A stretch of DNA of 64,000 nucleotides from Rotaria sordida. Taxonomy: Eukaryota > Rotifera > Eurotatoria > Philodinida > Philodinidae. The notes under the pieces were generated by a model that was given only the letters and a program-made list of their open reading frames with translations, was not told the origin of the DNA and did not search any database. Location: positions 20,376-84,375 of the forward strand of contig CAJNOL010001023.1 in NCBI GenBank assembly GCA_905250125.1, read 5' to 3'. The translations under genes and the position numbers were made by a program. Of this stretch, positions 34,246-45,300 are shown piece after piece; the first letter of the stretch is position 1; each line of letters opens with the position of its first letter.

Positions 34246-36861
34246 TTGATTTAGGATATCAAATAAAATAAAATAAAATAAAATAAATTCTCATGAATCA
34301 AGTCTTGTCAAAAAGAATTATTCCAATAGATCTATAGATGAATGTGTGCATATGGATAGGTTAATATTATGTTTACACACATGTTTTAAGATTACTTTTA
34401 GTAAGAACTCGTTTGAAACTAAAGTCTTCTTGAACTAAACGAAACATTCTATATTATTTTTAAAAAAAAGATATCACAATATGAACTGGATTTTGAATGT
34501 AAGAAAATGTTCTTGTTTTCTTTCATATGATGGTTGTCACGTGCTATACTGAATTAGATTTAATCGTGAATGATGAATTTTAGACGTCAAGTAACAATGT
34601 TCACGCTAAATATTCTTTTTTTCTTAAAATTTATAAGAAAATAATCCCAAATTTTGATTAAAAAATTCCGTTTTATACCTTTTCGATTGAACTACTTGAT
34701 AATTGATATATTTTAAATGATAGATTACATAAAGTAATTACTTTAAATACTCAGCGATAAGTTTTCTCATTAATACATACTCGTCTATTTTTTTTTTCTT
34801 GTATACAAAAAACTATTTATTTGAAATATCTCAATATCTGAATAAAATTAGTTGATGAGAGAAGAAACCTATAATTAATCTATAAATAAAATTAATCATT
34901 TTTTTTTGTTAAAACAGAAAGTATTGTTTTTTTTTCGTATTTCATAACAAAGAATAATTAAAATTAATATTTAACTATTTAATGAAATATATTAGCACAA
35001 AAAAAAAATTGAAGACTATGAATTTGTTGATTGAAAATATTCAACAGACTTGAATGTCAATTATACACAATAATTTTAAAATCATTTGACACGAATTACT
35101 AGAAAAAATGCAATATTCTTTTTTTTCGTCTGTTATATTGTGCAATATTTATGTAATTATTTATAGAAAAGTAAAATAAAAATCCAATGATGACTACAAA
35201 TTATTTCCGATGTTATTTTCAGAGAGCTTCTTTGTTTTTTTTCGTGCGTTGAATAATAAAAAGACTCTCAAATATTAATTAAGCTATTTGCACATAGGTT
35301 GTATGTAATTATTATAAAAACACTTATATGTAATTTTAAATTAATATATTTTAATAAAATTACTTGTGTAAAAACTAGTTTATCATTCGTAGACAAATAA
35401 TGTCATCAAATTCTTCTAAAGAGTTATGATTAATTGAGTGTTAACAAGATCTTTTATTCATTGAATGAATTTTTTATTGTTGATGACATTTGTATATGTT
35501 GAAAGTTAATATTAATATTTAGAACATAGTTTTTGTCTTTGAAAAGTTAAGTTAAAAATTAGAATATAATCTCCTTTAATAAAATATACATTTCTTATTT
35601 GAATATGTTCTCATTCGATGTTAAAATACATATTGAGTATAGTAAATATTGTATCAATGATTAAGTTCTTTAAATTACAACAGTTTAAAACGATTCCACA
35701 GAATGAAACAGTAAATATACAATGATTCTGAATAGGAATTAGTGATTTATTTGTGTAAGATGATGAAAAAAAAATAATGTAAATGTGAACTCCTAGTCTA
35801 AAATCAAATATTCAAAATTAATTTTCAATATCATCATTGTTATGCTTCTAACTTTTGAAAAGGTGTTTATATGAGATGCCCTATTCTGATAGCACTTAGT
35901 TCCACAGGGTCAGATTTAATCTTGATTCGCTAAGTTCAATATATTTATATTTATATACTACTCGAATATTATATGTACAGGATTGTGCATAACCTTTTGC
36001 TAGGGGAGTAGTGTTATGATCTCAAGTTGAATACATAATGAATTTTATATCAAATTAAAGCGCGTCGAAAACAGGATTTATTAGTACTAAATAGTAAGAG
36101 TTATCAAAACCTTTTAATGTCGAACTGACGAAATTTTATGCTTTTTTTGGCATAAAAAATTCAGGCAACAACAATTCAAATATGGAGTAAAATATTTTCT
36201 TTTGATATTTTTACATAACTTGATAGAGCTTATCGTGCTCTACAAAACTGTCTATATTAAAAGTTTTTAAAGCCATTTTTCTGAGATAAAAAATTCAAAA
36301 AATGACTTGTAAAATCCTAACAAATGTTTAAAAACTCGAGTTTTTTTTATATGGAGAACAAACACTTGATTTTCTCGATAAAATTAGCTTTTTCTATTAT
36401 TCTTACTAACAAAAACGCTTCGAAATACACTCATCCGATGGAGCGTGAAAAACTGCGCCCAACGAGTATATTTCGAAGCATCATTGTTAGTAAGAATAAT
36501 GGAAAAAACAATACATAAAAGTAACATATTCGTTATTCGTATGTGCTCATACAAGTATCTGTGTAAAGAAATAAACAACTTTCATTTATATAGACGTACA
36601 AGCAATTGATCTATTTCATTGTCATGCAATCGTAAATCATTTCAAAACCAAACAATACCAAGTCGTTTCATTATTATTCTGGAAGAAAAATGTTCATCTT
36701 TCATCTAACTCTTATATATATTTTACTTTTAATTTTCTTTTTCTCTTTTTTAAAAAGATGTTGAAAAAAAAACAAGGAAAAAAAATAAATAGAAAACGAA
36801 AAGTGAAAAAATCAACGATCAACACTGGAAATGTTTCAATAAAATTAAAAATGTTTATTAT
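34246..36861. other. 2.6 kb gene-free spacer
   Basis: The largest gap without a gene, between two convergent genes. It starts with an (AAATA)5 tract at 34261-34287 and is otherwise AT-rich. A foldback at 36391-36503 is listed separately. Open frames at 36324-36578 on both strands are created by that palindrome. No RNA gene was recognised. Confidence 0.6.
36391..36503. repeat. Short inverted repeat (MITE-like)
   Basis: The left arm, 36391-36432, contains CTATTATTCTTACTAACAA and GCTTCGAAATA. It pairs with the right arm, 36463-36503, which holds the reverse complement with a few mismatches. A loop of about 30 bases separates them. No target-site duplication was found. Confidence 0.65.
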
Positions 36862-37747
36862 TCAAAGATCATGACGTTTAGTAGTGCCTTGAGTATAAAG
36901 TGATTCAACCAAAGGCCAATTGATAATACGCCAAAAGTTATCAACATATTCATTACGACGATTTTCATAAACAGGATAATAAGCTGAACAAAAACCAAAC
37001 AAGAAATATATCATTATTTATTATAGATTTATTCTTCTATTATTTCTATACTAACCATGTTCCCATAGATCAATACCTAAAAGAACAACATGATCTTTAT
37101 CGAACATAATTCTAAATAAAGATCATTTATATGATAAATTTAATAATAAACAAAAGAAAAAGTATAATTATTTTATATTTTACTTACGGATTATCTTGAT
37201 TAACAGTAAAATTAATAGAAAGTTGTTTTGTTTGTGCATCAATAAATAGCCAAATCCAACCAGAACCAAAAAGATTAATCGATGAAGTAGTAAACATATC
37301 TTTAAATTTATCAAATGAACCAAAACTATTTTCAATTGCTTCAAATAATGGACCTGTTGGTTTATTTTCAGTAGCTGTAGCTGTTGGTTTACGTAACATA
37401 GAAAAGAAAAGTTTATGATTAATATAACCACCACCATTATTTCTTAAAGTTAAACGATATTTTTCTGGTAAATTTTGAAGATGTGTAAGTATAACTTCAA
37501 TTGGTTGTTTAGCTAAATCTTTTAATTCATTATTAGATGTTTCATCAGTAAACATTGATTTAAGTGCAGCATTAGCTTTTGTTGTATATGCTTGATGATG
37601 TTTATCATGATGTAATCTCATTAAATGTTCTGAAAGAATTGGTTCAAGTGCATTATATTCATAAGGTAATGGTGGTAAAATAAGTTCTGTTTGTGATTGA
37701 ACATAATTAATAATAATAATAACAAGAAAAATAATAGGAATAAACAT
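36862..37747 (-). CDS. Secreted Mn/Fe superoxide dismutase
   Basis: Converts superoxide to oxygen and hydrogen peroxide. Three exons in transcript order: 37747-37188, 37111-37056, 36983-36862, giving about 245 residues. The N-terminus is a hydrophobic signal peptide cut near YVQSQ, not a mitochondrial presequence. The mature part starts with LPPLPYEYNALEP. Metal ligands are in place: His of HHDKHHQAY, His of YINHKLFF, and Asp and His of DLWEHAYY. GSGWIWLF supports the Mn/Fe fold. The normally conserved GGHxNH reads GGGYINH, keeping the ligand His. The C-terminus has NEYVDNFWRIINW. An extracellular or secretory location is inferred. It lies 223 bp upstream of the 3' end of Trio on the same strand. 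Confidence 0.92.
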
Positions 37748-37970
37748 GATTTATCTACAATATTGAATATAATCAAGATTAAGAAAATTTATTCATTCAA
37801 CAACAACAACAACAATAATAATAATAATAGTGAAGAATAATTGCACACAACATACACAAATTAGATAAACATGAGAAAAAGACAAAAGAAAAAAAAAGAG
37901 AAAAAGAAAAATTTATCAGACTGAACAAAAGAAAAATTTCATTTCCAGTAATAAACTGTTCATTAATTAA

Positions 37971-39388
37971 CTAAGATTTTTCACTTAAAATTTTTCTTCG
38001 TTCAATAAAATTATTTAAATTAGTTGTTGATATTTGATATTGACCAGCATGATGAAACCATTCATTCATTAAACATTCACTTGCTGATGGACGATTACTT
38101 AAAAAAAAAAAAGAAATTTTATTTAATTAAAACAAAATTGTTAGCACAATATCTATGAGATTTAAATATGAAACATGATGTAGCTAATCACAGGAAGATT
38201 GTTTTATTTCCTGTACTTTATTATCCAGAAATGTAATAAGGAAGTAATTCATATATTATAACGAGAAGTTTTTGATATACGATCTGTGATTGAGGAAGAA
38301 GGAAACATTATCAGACTATCGTATTTACTTCAGCAATTGTTTTAGATTGTGTTTCACAAGAAAAAAAAAATCTTACTTTGGTTCACGAACAAAAATTGTT
38401 TGAATTAATTCTTTTACAGCTTGAAATGCATACGGAAATTGACTTTCAGGAAAGTTAAAATCGATATTTATGATATTTGCACATGTTTGTTCATCAGTTT
38501 CATCAAGAAATGGTGAAAGACCAGATAATAATGTATATAAAATGGCACCGATAGACCTTTGAAAATAATAATTTATATTTAATAAAATAATATTTCTTTT
38601 TTTGTTTTTTTTTGTTTACCAAATATCTGTTTTATAATGAACAGGAATATTTCCATGAATTAATTCTGGTGCAGCAAATTCAATATTTCCACTCATACGA
38701 TGAACATATTTCATATTTGATAAACGAATTGAATCACCAAAATCACATAATTTTATTTGATCATATTCAATATTAATAAGAAGATTTTCCGGCTAAATAA
38801 ATACAAATTAAAAAACAAAAAAAAAAAGAAACTTTTCAAACTATTTACTTGTATATCTAAATGAACAATTTTACAATGATGTAAATAATTTAATCCATCT
38901 AATAATTGTTTCATATATTTTGCTATATTTTGTTCAATTATAATTGATTGTAAACAAAGATAATCAAATAAACGTCCACCGGATATTCTATAAATAAAAA
39001 ATATTTAAATAGAACAAACGAAAATTTTCTGTTTTTTTTTTGTTTATCTTACAATTCGGAAATAATTATTGAAAATGAATTTGTTTCAATAAAATGAAAT
39101 ACTCGTATAATTGAATCATGACATATAGATGAAACAAGAGCATATTCATGTAAAGCACGTTCATGTGAAATAATTTTTTTTGATATTAGTTTTACAGCAC
39201 ATACATCACCGGTTGATATATGAATACATTGACGAACAATTGAATGACGTCCTCTATTATATAACAAAATAAAAATAAAATCTTTTAAATAATCATTTAC
39301 CGAGCTATTTCATTCATTTCGTGATATTCATTTGGTCGATATCTTGGTGACCAACGAACTTGTTCAAGTTTATGATGATCATTCGAAT
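37971..39388 (-). CDS. TRIO: Trio module: C-terminal kinase domain
   Basis: Exons in transcript order: 39388-39301, 39253-39053, 38987-38849, 38792-38620, 38556-38377, 38097-37971. Kinase motifs: a Gly-rich loop [11 protein letters not shown], the ATP lysine in CAVKLI, a catalytic loop HLDIQPENLLI, the metal-binding CDFGDSIRL, and [10 protein letters not shown]. The C-terminal NNFIERRK matches vertebrate Trio. The loop Lys that usually follows HLD(I/L) is Gln (codon 38851-38849), at the very end of an exon with a GTAAAT donor, so it is not an artefact of a misplaced junction. All other catalytic residues are present. Activity is therefore uncertain. Confidence 0.92.
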
Positions 39389-42300
39389 CTAAAATAATTA
39401 AACAAGAAGAAAAACTTTATCTATCCTATAAATCTTCAAATGAATAAATATATTATGATAGAAAACTACTGTTAACACAATTCGAGTGGGATCAAAATGC
39501 GAAAATACGATGTATCTGTTGTCGATAATCGTAGGAAGATTGTTTTATTCGGTATGGTGTAAAAATCTCGAAAAAAAAAATCTCGAAAAAAAATCTCGAA
39601 AGAAATAAGCCCGAAAACAATAATATCGAAAAACCGAAAGATCGAAAAATCAAAATCTCGAAAAAACAGTATTTCGAAAAAAAAAATCTCGAAATTGTAA
39701 AATTTCGAATAAATGAATCTTGAACAGTCTGCAGGTGTGGGTGTGAGGTGCTTGTGGGTGTGGGTGTGTGGATATGAGTGTGAGTATGGGTGCGTGTGGG
39801 TGCCTGGGTGTGGGGTGCATGCGGGTGTCTTGGTGTGGGTGCGGGCGTTGGGTGCATGTGGGTGTGGATGTGGGTGTGAGTATGGGTGCGTGTGGGTGTC
39901 TGGGTGTGGGTGTGGGTGCATGTGGATGTGGATGTGGGTATGAGTGCGGGTGCATGTGGTTGTCTGGGTGTGGGTGTGGGTGTAGAGTGCATGTGGGTGT
40001 GGGTGTGGGTGTGGGGTGCATGTGGGTGTGGGTGTGGAGTGCATGTAGATGTGGGTATAGGTATACTTGGACGTGTGGGTAGGGCAAGATTCGGATCCGC
40101 ACATACACCCGCACTCACTTTCAATCGAAACTCATTCCCCACTTACATACTTAACTATTTGAAATCCTATTTTATTCGGCATTTGGTATTTCGAAATTTT
40201 ACTTTTTCGACATTTTGTATTTCGAGATTTTTGTTTTCGAATTTTTTTTTTCGAGATTTTCGTTATTCGAAATTTTACGTTTCGAGATTTTTTTTTCGGG
40301 ATTTTTTTTTTCGAGATTTTTTTTTCGAGATTTTTACAGCAATTCGTTTTATTCTATCTATTTTGGAACACATCACAATGCTTTTCTTAATCCTCTAGAA
40401 ATGCAAGAAGGAAGTCGTAACGAAAAATTATCCATGTACGGTTTATAATCATTTATCAATAAGATCTGTCGCTCCAGCCCCTTCCAAACCTGGGTCCAAA
40501 TTCACAAAAACATGAACTCGCAGCTCCCTGTCTGTAGTGGAGGGTGGGAGTTCACATTTTTACCCCTATAATTCAACAATCTACTTTTACATCGTACTTC
40601 ACAAAATATTAAAATTCAAATCTGATGTGTATCATATTATTTCTTTAAAAAATTTTCATCTTTCTCATTCTAGACGTTTTTTTTTCTTCTTCTAAAAACT
40701 CTATATTCACTTACCTTTTATTTGAACAGGAATTTGTTGTGAAACAGTACCTTGAGAACTTGTAGCTATACATTCATATATACCAGCATCTTGCATAGAT
40801 ACACAACGAATCTAAAGAAATATTTTTATCAAAAAATTGATATATATGATATATTTTTTTTTAGATAAATACTTGTAAACGAATTGTTCCATCATCTCCA
40901 TAATGTGTATGTATATTCACACTATCATCAACTAATGTATGACCATGTGGATGTTGCCAAACAATAGCTGGTCGTGGATTACCAATAACATGACCTTGAA
41001 GAATTAATGATTGACCAAGAAAAATACTTCGTTCATGTACAGATATATTCAATTCAGGTCCACAATAACGTAAAACACCACTAAGACGCTAGAAATAAAA
41101 TATACGAATAGAATAATACACTAAATTTATAAACATATATATGAATATATAAAGGGTGTTTTATAAGTAACGATCCCATTTTTAAGGAGTTAAACCATTA
41201 AAAATAGGGTCGTTACGTATGAAACACCCTTTATATATATATATATAACATTAAAAAGAAAGACAATAACAACAAAGAAACGACATCGAAATAAACAACA
41301 TATAAACACAACAGAAAGATAAATACACGGACGATTACATATATATGTCTTTATAAACATCATCACTTTCCATCTCCCTGGATAATAATCAAGGTCATTT
41401 TTACCAATAGAAATTGTTATTGTTATATCAAAAGCATTTAGTTCATAGTATATATATATATAAATCTTTTTTTTTTCAAAATGTATCTTCATTCAATCTC
41501 ATATTTTTAATTGATCATCATTAATATTTTGTCGGAACAAAAATAACAGAGAAAAAAAAATGAGAAAAAGAAAAAAAAAAGAAGAAATAAAACAACATGT
41601 TTGCGTGAGCTGCTATATAGTACGCGGAGCGAGCAGAAGAAAGAAAGAAGAAAAAAAAAAAACAAAACCACACTATGACATACACATATATTAGTTTTTT
41701 TTTACCAGTTGAGAAAATACACGAAGAAAGAAAAAGAAAACACACAAATACAAACAAAATATAGTATATAATACATAAAGAAAGATATAGCATATTTGAT
41801 TGCTGCTCGCATAAAAAAAAAAAAAATTATAACAGAGATTCGTAACCTCGTCTTGCATACACACTTGTAGAGAAAGAAAAAAAAGAAGAGAGAAGAGAGA
41901 TTTTTTTTATACCTTGTCGCAAGTACTCGTTTGAGGTTTAGGAGGTAAAGTTGATTCATAAGTAATTGTTGGATGATGAGTTGTTGATGTTGTTGTTAAA
42001 CGATGAAGACTATTAGCTGATAATGATGATGTCGGTTGTTGGGAAGATGATGATGGGGGTGGTGGTGATGGAGATAAATTATGATGTATAGTTGAATTAG
42101 GATTTTTAAGTCCAAGAACAAAACCTGGTATCCAACCTTCAGCTGCTGGTGATGTACGATTAGCATCACGATGAACAAACCATCGATTATCTTGATTAGC
42201 AGCAACAATTTGTACATATTCACCTTTATGAACACATATTTCATCTTCTTTTATTGCATTATAACTATGTAAACAACGAGCTTGTTCTGGTAATTGTGTA

Positions 42301-45300
42301 TTTGATATTGATGAAGATGATAATGATGGTGTTGTTAATTTTTTTTGTTGTGTTATATCATGATGTGTTGAAGTATTTATTGTTAATGGTTTTGTTACTG
42401 AACGTTGTAAAAACGAATCAAATAAATTAAAAGCTGATTTTTTATTTGAATTTTCTGTTGTTGGTATTGGTGATGGTGATGTATCAGAATTTGATAATGT
42501 TCGGGATGGTGATATTAATGGATTAGATAGTTTAGGTGATGTTGATAAATGATGTGTTGGTGATAAGGATTCAGGAGATTTAGTAGAACGATCAGACATA
42601 GATTTTTTTATTTGATTACGAGATGTTGGTGTTACGAGACTTGGTATAAACAATGACATAGACGAGTCTTGCCTAAAAAAATATTAAATAAAAAAAAAAA
42701 AATTTATTTGTTAAAACAATTCGAAGGGTTATTTCTTTTTTTTTTTTTAATATTCAAATCAGAGCAGAGCGCATAAAAGCTTATATCAAAAAAACAACCA
42801 CAAGCTCGCATGAGCAGTTTTTTTTTTCTTGCTTTTTTTTTTTTTCATAAATATCACATATTGGAATGCGATGAAACAAAGGTATGAGCACTAGTGGTAA
42901 AATGTTGTCGACCTGATTGTCGCCATTCAGGTAATTCCCACGTCAATAACCTATAGATTTACATTTAACATACATAACAAAATAAACAAAGAAAAGAAAA
43001 GAGAATTTTAAAAAAACCAGAAGAAGAAGACCAGGCAGGTTTAGATTGGAAATAAATAAAAAACATGCAAACAAGACTAATCATACAGATAAAAAAGCTT
43101 GGGAATAGAAGAAAAATGGTAGTGGTAATAAATGTAGTAAAATAAAGATGCACACAGAGACCATTTATTTGTTTATCTTACGGAAAATCGTTATTTTTTC
43201 TTTTCTCTCTCATTGATCTGTATGTGTGTGTGCGTATAATGTATATATATATATATATATATATTTATATAAATATATATATGAATATTAATTTTACTTA
43301 GAACGAGGACTATTAGACAAAATTAGAACAGAAGAATATCAAAAAAATGAAAATTAATTGATTTTAAAATACTTACTCTTTTTGTAGAGCAGCTGTTGGA
43401 TTAGTTAGAGCTAGAAGAAATTTAAAATAAATTAAAAATGTATTTTTATTTAGAATATAGGGTATTTCAAAAATTTTTCAGTATATCATTACTATTCGAT
43501 TCAAATTATATCAATCTAAGATTTAACACTGATATGTAAAAATTTAGCTTTTATTTAATAGGCTTCGAAACGTGTCAAAGTTATTTTGTTGACACTACGT
43601 AGTAAGTTTCACTAACGAGGGAACCATTCGAGATGACACCGCAGTCATTTCATAGGGCCTATTGAAAATAGAAGAATTCTCTCCTATGCGTTGCTCTTTC
43701 GAAGTTATACTTTTTATTAAAAAAAACCGAACAAATAAAGTTTTAGGCCAAAATTCATTTGTTCGGTTTTCTCGTAAAAAGCACATAAGAAATAATCCTT
43801 CTATTTTCAACAGACTCTACATAATGACTAAAGTCTTATCTCAAACACAAGGTATCACCTCGAATAGTTCCTACGTAAGCACATTGTAACTTCGAACTGA
43901 TACACCGATCGTTTTAAGTCTAGATACGTAACAGCTGTGTTTATTGACTAATACAGAAAGATGACTATGTGAAAAATATCCAAGATTTAGGAAGGAAGTT
44001 TTGTAGATGAAAATCAATACCTATGATAAGATCCATCTGACGTTGAAGCACTTTCTCTACATTTGTAACCCATAATTCATATTGTTCATCATCTTTACAT
44101 TGACATATAACTCGACGTGTATTACCAGCATCAACTTCGACTAATGTAAATTGAAATAATTCTTTATTACGTTTAAATTCTTTATGTTGTAATTTATTAA
44201 TCTTAATAAAAGAAAATAAACAAATTTTTATTTTTTATTTTTATTTTTATTTTTATTTTTTCTATATTTACTTTTAAATCATATTTATAAATATAATTTG
44301 GACTTGAATATTTATCTTTAGCTGGTAATTCTTCGGAAAAAACCATAGCTTGTTGAAATAAAAAAACTCGTCGTTCTTTTAATTTTTTTTCAATATCTTT
44401 TATATCTTTTGTTTCTTTTGTTATTGGTTCACTAACAGATAACATATCTTGTAATTTAAGTTCACCTAATTGATGTACATTTGTTGGTAAATCTTTTATA
44501 CGACCAACATTCATCATATCATTTGCTAAACGTGGTACTTCAATCATAACTTGTAAAGCACTACGTATAGCACGTGATTCATCACCCATACGATCAGTTG
44601 ATTTAAGAATTTCTTTAAGTAATAATTGATAACGCATTATTCGTTGTACCGGTTTTATTAATAAATCTGATACAAGTAATTTTTGACCGAGTTTTTTACG
44701 AACTTCCTGAAAAAAAAAATTCAATCATGTATAATAGAACAAAAAAAACAAAAATAGAATGCAAAGATTTTCTATGAAAGCAAAAAAAGAAAAATGTAAT
44801 TACAGGAAATTACTTTAGATTTATATTATTTTATAGATAGTAAAATGTTTTATGAGATTCTCTAAATCTATAGATTGCAAAGATCAATGATTATTTTTCT
44901 TTTTTTTTTTTTTATGTTTTCTTGATTATGATTTACTTTTAAAATAAATCTATAACAGTCAGAAGAAGAATAAATCTACCTAGCGGTAGATTCATTAGCT
45001 TGATATCTTTCCTACAATTACAGTAGTCACAAAAAAGTACCTAAACTTTAATCCTTTAATCTTATAATTTATAATTTTTTCTTCAAATAAGAATATCTCA
45101 ATATAGAAAGCAAATCTCAATGATGTTAGAACAGTCCAGTGCTACTTGTATCATCAGTACAAATTCCATGTCAAATGGTTTTAATTTGACTAATTACTCA
45201 AGTAATTTCCATATGAGTGTTGATTGAAATCATCAACAAGTGACTGATATTTCCGATTAATTTTAATCATTTGTCTTGAAATTTTCTCCAGCAAATGTTC

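Noticed and set aside
36324..36578. Two short frames on opposite strands sharing LTN.NASKYT
   Set aside because: They arise from the two arms of one palindrome.
39472..40398. Overlapping His/Pro/Thr-rich and Cys/Gly/Val-rich open frames on both strands
   Set aside because: They are translations of the GGTGTGGGTG minisatellite in all frames and have no independent protein character.
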